Origin: Paenibacillus mucilaginosus 3016
GTDB taxonomy: Bacteria; Bacillota; Bacilli; Paenibacillales; NBRC-103111
NCBI RefSeq assembly: GCF_000250655.1
Contig: NC_016935.1
Span: 4,172,001-4,236,000, forward strand
Reading direction: 5' to 3'
DNA: 64,000 nucleotides
Both the position numbers and the translations under genes were made by a program. Of the stretch, positions 17,527-24,020 are shown piece after piece. The notes below the pieces were generated by a model that did no database searches, was not told where the DNA came from, and was given only the letters and a program-made list of their open reading frames with translations. The stretch's first letter is position 1. Each line of letters starts with the position of its first letter.

Positions 17527-18882
17527 ATGAACAAGAAATTATTAACGAGGCTGGCGCTTACTACAATAGGTAGTATAAGTTTGGCCGGTTGTTCCACAGA
17601 AGAAATCCCATCAACACCATCCAGTTCGGGCAATACGCCTGCATCTAAACTTGAAACTGCCATGAAGGACAACCAGACTCCATTACAGTGGCTGGAGAAG
17701 AATGCAAGCAAATTAACAACAACAGAGCCTCGTGCTTCTTTGGAAGATTTACAACCACTTAAAGAGATGATAGGATCTGCTTCTATTGTTGGTTTAGGCG
17801 AAGCTTCTCATGGCATGCATGAAATATTCACGATGAAACACCGTATCGTACAGTATATGGTTACGGAATTGGGGTTTACAAACCTTGTCTTAGAGGAGAA
17901 CTGGGGGAAAGGATTGATGCTTGATCAATATGTTCTTACAGGTAAAGGGCATCCAGGCAAAATTCTTAGCCCCGTGTTTAACAATAAAGAAATGACGCAA
18001 ATGTTGGAATGGATTCGTGACTACAATGCCAATCCCAAACATCCCAACAAAGTACGTGTAATCGGGATGGATCAAAAAAAATTAGATGAACATGTGTTTA
18101 ACAAAATTTCGGACTATATCCAACAATCTAATCCGAATTTGATTTCTCAATTAAATGACAAAATGAAAGAGCTTATTTCCGCAACAAAAGATGAAGAAAG
18201 TTTTGAGAAACTGCCGAAAGATGAGAAAGAAAAGCATCTTTCCAATGCCCGGTCTATTATTGAGCTGCTAGAAAAAAATAAAGTTAATGCCGGCAAGCAA
18301 AAAGAAGCTTACGCATGGGCATTGCATAGCGCCCGTATTATCGAGCAATTTATTCATATGCTTTTAGCTGAACAACAGCCGGAGTTCTTCTTAAGACATG
18401 ATATTGCAATGTATGAAAATGCGAAGTGGACACAAGAACAATGGGGGAAAACCATTGTATGGGGTCATAACGGACATATATCCAAAACCAATACTCTTCC
18501 ATTCGTATATCCGGAGATGTCAGGACAACATTTGGCTAAACATTACGGCGACAAATACGTATCCATCGGGACTTCAATCCATTCAGGTTCATATAACGTT
18601 GTTAATGAAAGCGGCAAATTCGGTCCATACGGAACGGTTAGAATCGATGACCCCCATAGCATTAACTATACCGTCGGACAAGTCAAACATGATCAATTTT
18701 TTGTAGACTTGCGCAAAGCAAGCGGTTCGGTGAAAACTTGGTTAGATGAAACCCGTCCTCTATTTGCCGGAATAACAGCATTGGGGCCTGAAGTACCTTT
18801 GTTTGTAGACGCTGCATTCGGCAAGACATTTGACATCTTTTTCTATATCAAAAAGGTCACTCCATCACAAATGAATGAATAA
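17527..18882 (+). CDS. Erythromycin-esterase-family lipoprotein
   Basis: A 451-residue protein with a lipoprotein signal: MNKKLLTRLALTTIGSIS, then LAGC. It has the family's key blocks: VGLGEASHGMHEIFTMKHRI (catalytic Glu and His), FTNLVLEENWGKG, EWIRDYNANP, and YENAKWTQEQWGKTIVWGHN with the second active-site His. Family members hydrolyse macrolide lactones (EreA/EreB) or other esters. A surface-anchored version is unusual for a resistance enzyme, so its real substrate is open. GGGGAGG lies just upstream. A serine hydrolase gene follows after 30 bases and is probably co-transcribed. Confidence 0.88.
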   Translation: MNKKLLTRLALTTIGSISLAGCSTEEIPSTPSSSGNTPASKLETAMKDNQTPLQWLEKNASKLTTTEPRASLEDLQPLKEMIGSASIVGLGEASHGMHEIFTMKHRIVQYMVTELGFTNLVLEENWGKGLMLDQYVLTGKGHPGKILSPVFNNKEMTQMLEWIRDYNANPKHPNKVRVIGMDQKKLDEHVFNKISDYIQQSNPNLISQLNDKMKELISATKDEESFEKLPKDEKEKHLSNARSIIELLEKNKVNAGKQKEAYAWALHSARIIEQFIHMLLAEQQPEFFLRHDIAMYENAKWTQEQWGKTIVWGHNGHISKTNTLPFVYPEMSGQHLAKHYGDKYVSIGTSIHSGSYNVVNESGKFGPYGTVRIDDPHSINYTVGQVKHDQFFVDLRKASGSVKTWLDETRPLFAGITALGPEVPLFVDAAFGKTFDIFFYIKKVTPSQMNE

Positions 18883-18912
18883 TACGATTCCTTAATCAAA
18901 AGGAGAAACGAA

Positions 18913-20064
18913 ATGAACAAAATTTCTATGCTCACTGTATCGACAATGATTACCGCGACTCTATTACTGCCATTATCAGGAACTGGTTTTGCAAAGCAGA
19001 CGGATCCCCTCGTTACTACTTACAGTCAAGATTCGCAGACCAAAGCCAAGCAACTTATCGATGAAGCTGCTAACCATCAAAATATACCGGGCATAATTGT
19101 AGCTTCCTCAAACAAAGGATCAAAATGGGCATATGCTTCCGGTGAAGCAAGCATTTACGGTACTGACCCGGTTAAGACGAATTTTACTTTCCGGATAGGT
19201 AGTCTAACAAAGACGTTTACTGCAATGGTCATTCTTCAGCTTGTTGATGAACAAAAACTGAACCTGGATGACACGATAGAAAAATGGCTGCCTGATGTTG
19301 TTAAGGGTACTGAATATGAAGGGGATCATATCACGATTCGGCAACTATTAAACCAAACAAGCGGTATTCCTGACTATTCAGAACACAAGGATATTCTCGA
19401 TAAATTACTTCCAAACCCGTTACATTCCTTTACTGTTGACGAATTAGTTCGTTCTGGACTGAACATGAAGGCAACCTCTAAGCCTGGAGAGAAATGGGTT
19501 TATTCCAATACGAATACGGTACTTGCAGGGATGATTATTAAGAAGGCTACTGGAGAAACATACGGGCAACATATTAGGAAACGTTTCATAGCTCCCCTTA
19601 AGCTAACGAGCACTTATGTACCCGACGACTACTCGTTTATTCCAGGTGAACATGCACGAGGATACTTCGTACTCGACGGTCAATTCATAGATAGAACCGA
19701 AATGAATCCCTCTTGGGCAGATGCTGCGGGATCTATGATCTCCACAGCGGATGATCTGAATACATTCTTCAGTGCCATACTTAGTGGCAAGCTATTAAAA
19801 CCAGCTACTTTAGATCAGATGTTAACTGGGGTTGAAACTCCAGTAGGTGAATACGGCTTGGGGATCGTTGGAACAAAGCTTACGAATGGTATTACGATTT
19901 GGGGGCATGGCGGCAACTTTCCAGGATTCGCAACGTTCGCAGGTGGAACTCGCGGCGGGGATTATGTACAAACCCTTAATATTAATGCGATGCCTTCTGA
20001 AATTAATACGTTGCCTCTTTCCAAAAGCATTGCCGAGCAACTCATTGGCTCTTCATCACATTAA
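18913..20064 (+). CDS. Secreted serine hydrolase (class C beta-lactamase / DD-peptidase family)
   Basis: A 383-residue protein with a signal peptide (hydrophobic residues 6-25, cleavage near GFA-K). Active-site motifs are complete: SLTK at residues 97-100 (SxxK nucleophile), YSNT (YxN) in GEKWVYSNTNTVLAG, and WGHGGN (HxG) near residue 335. These define the serine beta-lactamase-like family, which includes DD-carboxypeptidases, esterases and D-aminopeptidases. The substrate cannot be read from the sequence. AAAGGAG precedes the ATG. It is the second gene of a pair with the erythromycin-esterase-like lipoprotein; a 19-bp perfect hairpin follows. Confidence 0.9.
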   Translation: MNKISMLTVSTMITATLLLPLSGTGFAKQTDPLVTTYSQDSQTKAKQLIDEAANHQNIPGIIVASSNKGSKWAYASGEASIYGTDPVKTNFTFRIGSLTKTFTAMVILQLVDEQKLNLDDTIEKWLPDVVKGTEYEGDHITIRQLLNQTSGIPDYSEHKDILDKLLPNPLHSFTVDELVRSGLNMKATSKPGEKWVYSNTNTVLAGMIIKKATGETYGQHIRKRFIAPLKLTSTYVPDDYSFIPGEHARGYFVLDGQFIDRTEMNPSWADAAGSMISTADDLNTFFSAILSGKLLKPATLDQMLTGVETPVGEYGLGIVGTKLTNGITIWGHGGNFPGFATFAGGTRGGDYVQTLNINAMPSEINTLPLSKSIAEQLIGSSSH

Positions 20065-20070
20065 GAACAC

Positions 20071-20116
20071 CAGCAAGCTGGCACCGGAAATTTCCTATTC
20101 CGGTGCCAGCTTGCTG
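20071..20116 (+). terminator. 19-bp perfect hairpin after the serine hydrolase gene
   Basis: CAGCAAGCTGGCACCGGAA (20071-20089) pairs perfectly with its complement at 20098-20116 around an 8-base loop. It begins 6 bases after the stop codon. There is no T run, so it may act as an mRNA 3' stabiliser as much as a terminator. Confidence 0.6.
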
Positions 20117-20337
20117 CCATCGCGGCCCCGACCGTTTCCTCTGCCCGCGACGGAATGTCAGAGCCGCTCCGCCGGCGGTGGCGCTGGCTGCCCCTGCAGG
20201 GGGACGTGTTCCGACGTGTAGCTGTATATTTGTTCCACCAGCGCTGAAGCCAGAGTGATCTTATGCTGCCCCCTGGCGAAGCCATCCCCTGCGCAAGCAA
20301 CGTGCCGGGCAGAAACCTTCAGATAAATGTAATTTAC

Positions 20338-20366
20338 TTCCAATTTAAGTCCAAATTGGTTATAAT
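20338..20366 (+). promoter_or_regulatory. Candidate sigma-A promoter for a small membrane peptide
   Basis: TATAAT at 20361-20366 is a perfect -10 box. TTCCAA at 20338-20343 is a weak -35 with an exact 17-base spacer. The predicted transcript start falls shortly before the GGGAGG ribosome site of the short ORF at 20398. Confidence 0.5.
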
Positions 20367-20397
20367 ACAAATAAAGATATACCGGGAGGTGCCGCAA

Positions 20398-20499
20398 TTG
20401 CTATTCTTTAAATTACAACCTTTATTCAAAATTATCGCTTTCGGTCTCTCTATTTATGGCCTCTATGCAATAATCTCGGCGATATTGGGAGTTTTTTAA
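20398..20499 (+). CDS. Candidate 33-residue single-span membrane peptide
   Basis: A TTG start lies eight bases after GGGAGG and a well-placed TATAAT. The product opens LLFFKLQPLFKII and continues AFGLSIYGLYAIISAILGVF, which is one hydrophobic helix with a short basic N-terminus. I recognise no family. Support comes from promoter, ribosome site, coding frame and stop all lining up in an otherwise empty stretch. It could be a small regulatory membrane peptide or chance. Confidence 0.4.
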   Translation: MLFFKLQPLFKIIAFGLSIYGLYAIISAILGVF

Positions 20500-21000
20500 C
20501 TTACGAAGGTTGTCGAGGCAAACATCCCATACTTTATTTGACCAGTATTAAATCGTAATAATTAATGGAGTCTGCCGATCGGGTAGCCTCCTTATGTTAT
20601 TCAGCTAACGTTCCCAGTCCCTCAGTATTAAGGATTTATCTCACGTATGCTCACTCATTCGCAGGATTTCATAACCTTAAATTGCCGGAATAAGTCAGGA
20701 AATAAACCACAGACATCCATAAGATCAGTTTTTGGGTATGCGGGAATAGAAGAAACGCTCAGATACATTTCCCTGGGGTCTTCTCTACTGCACGCATACT
20801 CCACAATCCCTTGGAGACTAACCATCCCAAGGCTCTACGGGTCTGTGCCCTTACATTCCTTCGTTACACCTGTCCAAGGTGTGGAGACCGATAGCGTTTA
20901 GCGGATGGGTCTGTGCCCTTTTGAGGAACGAACTCGGTCCTCCGTGCTTTCTTTGTTCGAAATCCTGCGAATGAGTCAATCCACGTCTGAGCTTACATTC
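20500..21000. other. Non-coding stretch with IS-linked inverted and direct repeats
   Basis: Contains a dispersed hairpin-plus-CTAACG repeat (about 20562-20625), an 18-bp perfect inverted repeat (20653-20670 and 20959-20976) and a 14-bp direct repeat (20839-20852 and 20907-20920). The right end abuts the stop of a broken IS110 transposase. It is a candidate for the non-coding end of that element. I see no convincing gene. Confidence 0.5.
20653..20976. repeat. 18-bp perfect inverted repeat flanking 288 bp beside an IS110 remnant
   Basis: ACTCATTCGCAGGATTTC at 20653-20670 and its exact reverse complement at 20959-20976. Inside, GGGTCTGTGCCCTT occurs twice (20839-20852, 20907-20920). The block starts right after the transposase 3' end on the minus strand. 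In IS110/IS1111 elements a structured non-coding end encodes the guide RNA; whether this is one is untested. Confidence 0.55.
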
Positions 21001-21933
21001 TTACGCTGCTTGAACCAAAGGGTGCACTGTTTTTTCAGGAGTGAAGGACTCTCCACTGTGTACCATTCCAATTAATATCCGCGCCAGTTTCCCCAGCAGT
21101 TTAAGTATCGAATTCTGTTTGCTCATATGCTTTACTTTTAGATTATCCTCATGTAACTGTCGGAAGAGCGGATTGACTCCTGTCAGGGTTAGGGTAGCAA
21201 GATACATGTACTTCCGGAGAACGGCACTCCCTCGCTTGGAGAGTATAACCTCCCCTTTGCGTTTACCCGACATACTTTCCGCTAGGTTTAAACCGGCTTT
21301 CCTTAGCAGTTGACGCCCATGAGCATACTGCGTTAAATCGCCTGCGCCAGAGAGAATAGCCGCAATATAAATGGTGCCCAGACCTTTAACTGAACGCATT
21401 TGGCCAGCAATTGGGATGTCTTCGAGCAGCAATGCGACGTCCCTTTCAATCTGTTCTAAATGACTTTCGATTCGTTCATACTCTTCAATTCACCGCCCTA
21501 GATCCTGCTTGGCCTCATGGAGCGATGTAATGTCCCCTACACTCTGGTTCGCCTTAAAAAGCAGTTCCGCGGCTTTCTGAATGCCTGAGCAGCCGCCAGC
21601 TCGCTGCATGTGTTTTCTAAGCCAGCGGATAATACGATTTTGCAGCCGTACGCTGCCCGTAACCCAGAATTCCCGGTCACTCATCATGACTTTCAGCCGC
21701 TGATAGCTTTCGGTCTGCCGACTGTACTCGTAGTAATAACCACGGCTAACCACATCTGCAATAACCAGTGCATCCTTTGGATCACTCTTGGATTGACAGT
21801 TATCCCGATTTTCCTTGTTCCTTTTGGCGCGCTGCAGCTTTTCAAACCCTTCTGCTGTGTTCTTGAAGGAAAGATGCCGAGTGGAAAGGACGATTCCCCG
21901 GACGCGTGTCCAATTCATCATGGTTTCAGCCAT
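21001..21933 (-). pseudogene. IS110-family transposase, broken
   Basis: Two frames in register form one gene interrupted by a TGA at 21490-21492. The downstream half carries the IS116/IS110/IS902 domain (IPIAGQMRSVKGLGTIYIAA, RKAGLNLAESMSGKRKGE, KRGSAVLRKYMYLA). The upstream half has KSDPKDALVIADVV, matching the DEDD-nuclease aspartate block. The N-terminus with the first catalytic Asp (usually V.G.D.SK) is missing, and about 50 residues normally found between GFEKLQ and the DPKDA block are deleted. The element therefore cannot be active without help. Confidence 0.85.
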
Positions 21934-22356
21934 TATAAGCAGTATAGAACAAGACGAATTCTATCTGCCCTAGTACAGGTGACAAGATATAGTGACTATG
22001 ATTCAAAGTGTGCCAAAAACCCATAAACATCAATGGTTTACATATAGCGACTATATAAAAAATAAACGCCCCTTTTGTTAGACATTTAGCCAAGCTTTCC
22101 AACATAGTCACAAGTACAGTCGCTATACTTGTGACTACGTTGGTAAAGCTAACAGGAGTGAGACAGGTTGGAGGAGAACGTACGACTAAAGCATACTTGG
22201 AGACTCGCGGCAAGCTACTGTACTTCGATCATGAAAGCTAACAACACGTGAACACAGTAACCATGAGCGGCGTAATTTTTCATTTGTTCGTGTATGAGAA
22301 TGGGCTGTAATTAGCCATAGTGGCTCTCTTTGCTTCTTTTCTCTGTCTGCCTTGTC
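21934..22356. other. Intergenic region with repeated near-palindromic motif and a strong hairpin
   Basis: ATAGTGACTAT (21989-21999), ATAGCGACTAT (22044-22054) and a reversed variant inside the hairpin loop (22118-22127) form three related sites. A 12-bp perfect inverted repeat lies at 22105-22137. A short plus-strand frame opens at a GTG at 22131 (36 codons, product contains TTKAYLETRGKLLYFD), without a ribosome site. It may be the start of a lost gene. No complete gene is visible. Confidence 0.45.
22105..22137. promoter_or_regulatory. 12-bp inverted repeat, operator-like
   Basis: TAGTCACAAGTA (22105-22116) and TACTTGTGACTA (22126-22137) are perfectly complementary around CAGTCGCTA. The symmetry and size fit a dimeric repressor site; a terminator is less likely because no T run follows. 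Confidence 0.4.
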
Positions 22357-23775
22357 TCAGCGGACCAGAACAAGAATCTGGTTCGGCCCCACCCGCTTCA
22401 GGACTCGGTACCCCTTCTCCGACGCGGTTGCCACCCCACGCTCGCCAGGTCGGCAGTAGCCTCCCGGAACGCAGGTACCATCGTCTCGCGCGAGCAGCTT
22501 GCCGAGAAGCCCTACGGCAGCCCATTCTGGACGCTGCATACGGGGGATATATACCTGTCTAGGATCGTATGAAGGATGTAACACCGGATGAATCCGTCTT
22601 CCTGCCGGGATCACTACATTTCCCTCAGGGTCTCTTTGCTCGGGGACATCAGACTCTTCATAGAGGACACGACCCCACACGTCCGTGAGAAACATATTCT
22701 TCCATCGTAAATCCGCCGCGTCGCCCAAGACGGCTGGTGAAGAGCTGACTATCCCGAGAACATAACGGTCCCCCGCATCCGCTTTTCGGATCTTCTCTCC
22801 CTCGAGTGTGACCCAATAACCAGGTTCTATCGGCATGCCGTCTGTCGTTTCAAACATTACCGCATAATCGGCCGATCCCGATATGACGGTGCCTTCGATA
22901 CGAACATTGCCCTCCTGATCCAAAATGACCACATTGCGCGATGGACCGTTTTCCATCCCGTTACCGAGATGAAAGGAGTAGGGATACTGGGCCGACGCAT
23001 AGCGGCCGATGATGAACGCTCCTTCGAATCCACCCGTATCGGTATTCCGCCCTCCTGCGTGGGAATAATCTGCATCAGCAGTCGTATTGGCTCCTTCCGC
23101 ATGAGCGTAATTCCCGCTAGCTTTCGTTTGGAGCCCTTCAGCGTGAGCACATGCTCCCTCCGTTGTGGTGAAGGACCCCTCGGTGTGGGAGCATGAACCG
23201 AAGGCCCGTGTCCAATTTCCTTCCGCATGTGCTGCCAGCGCGCGTGCTTTAGAAAAGATCCCCTCCGCATGAGCCCCGCGCTCCGTCGCATCGGTCACTT
23301 CACCTTCCGCATGGGCCGCGAACCCCTCGGCCAATGTGCCAGCTCCCTCCGTGTGGGAATGCTGCCCCCGCGCGATGGTTAGAAAGCCCTCCGCATGAGA
23401 GGCAGCCCCCTCGGCGTTGCAGCCGCTTCCTTCCGCATGGGAGGCATAGCCAACAGCCGTATTCACGTCTCCCTCGGCATGGGAATACTTTCCCTGTGCC
23501 CGAGAAAAGTATCCTTCGCTGTGTGCGGCAAACCCTTCCGCTATACTGCCATTTCCTTCCGCATGGGCTGCAAAGCCCGTCGTTCTGGAGCCGTTGCCCT
23601 CGCTGTGAGAAGCATTTGCCTCAGCTACGGTGGACACCCCTTCCGCGTGGGAGGCTACTCCACTTGCAGCGGTCATCCATCCTTCCGCATGGGAAGCTTG
23701 TCCCGATGCTGTCGTCGTATATCCCTCTGCCTCAGAGCAGGCTCCCGTCGCTTTTCTGCTACATGAATCAGCCAT
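22357..23775 (-). CDS. YadA-like repeat protein with Peptidase_G2 self-cleaving C-terminal domain
   Basis: A 472-residue protein. Residues 14-242 are 14-residue repeats of the form (S/A)HAEG-x9, at least 16 in register, as in the left-handed beta-roll head of YadA adhesins. Residues about 285-472 match the Peptidase_G2 domain, the intramolecular chaperone known from phi29 gp12: SADYAVMFE at 301-309, EGEKIRKADAGDRYVLGIVS, YIPRMQRPEWAAVGLLGKLL and the end YRVLKRVGPNQILVLVR. Such proteins trimerise and may cut themselves before Asp303. No signal peptide is visible. It is divergent from a MalT-like regulator. It could be a phage-tail-derived or spore-surface protein. Position 306 is Val where I expect Glu. 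Confidence 0.88.
   Translation of the reverse strand: MADSCSRKATGACSEAEGYTTTASGQASHAEGWMTAASGVASHAEGVSTVAEANASHSEGNGSRTTGFAAHAEGNGSIAEGFAAHSEGYFSRAQGKYSHAEGDVNTAVGYASHAEGSGCNAEGAASHAEGFLTIARGQHSHTEGAGTLAEGFAAHAEGEVTDATERGAHAEGIFSKARALAAHAEGNWTRAFGSCSHTEGSFTTTEGACAHAEGLQTKASGNYAHAEGANTTADADYSHAGGRNTDTGGFEGAFIIGRYASAQYPYSFHLGNGMENGPSRNVVILDQEGNVRIEGTVISGSADYAVMFETTDGMPIEPGYWVTLEGEKIRKADAGDRYVLGIVSSSPAVLGDAADLRWKNMFLTDVWGRVLYEESDVPEQRDPEGNVVIPAGRRIHPVLHPSYDPRQVYIPRMQRPEWAAVGLLGKLLARDDGTCVPGGYCRPGERGVATASEKGYRVLKRVGPNQILVLVR
23050..23736 (-). repeat. 42-bp coding tandem repeats (14-residue SHAEG units)
   Basis: At least 16 consecutive units with [SA]H[AST]EG or close variants exactly every 14 codons; the last reads SHAGG. 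The nucleotide copies have diverged, so the array is old rather than freshly expanded. It encodes the beta-roll part of the Peptidase_G2 protein. Confidence 0.85.
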
Positions 23776-23973
23776 GTGCTTTTCCTTCCTCTCATCATGA
23801 CTTCAACGATTGGTTAATAGATTGCTGTTTAGAGGGATATTCCCCTGAGAGTATCGTATGAGAGAGAGTTAGTCAGAGACACGGCGTAATACACTCACAT
23901 TTCGGATTGGAGTCCAGGGGCAAGCATCTCCTAGCAGAGCTAGTTTTCCATTCTCATCCATGATACTGCAGCT

Positions 23974-23979
23974 TATAAT
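23974..23979 (+). promoter_or_regulatory. -10 box of the MalT-like regulator gene
   Basis: TATAAT is perfect, about 45 bp before the preferred ATG at 24021. I see no good -35 at 16-18 bases upstream, so an activator may be needed. Confidence 0.35.
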
Positions 23980-24020
23980 TGACTAGTAGAGACAACGTTT
24001 TCGAGAAACGGGGAATACGA

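Noticed and set aside
18913..20064. Calling the serine hydrolase a true beta-lactamase
   Set aside because: The SxxK, YxN and HxG motifs are shared by peptidases and esterases; nothing here proves beta-lactam hydrolysis.
23050..23736. CRISPR-like array
   Set aside because: The 42-bp periodicity is a protein repeat (SHAEG units); there are no constant repeats with unique spacers.
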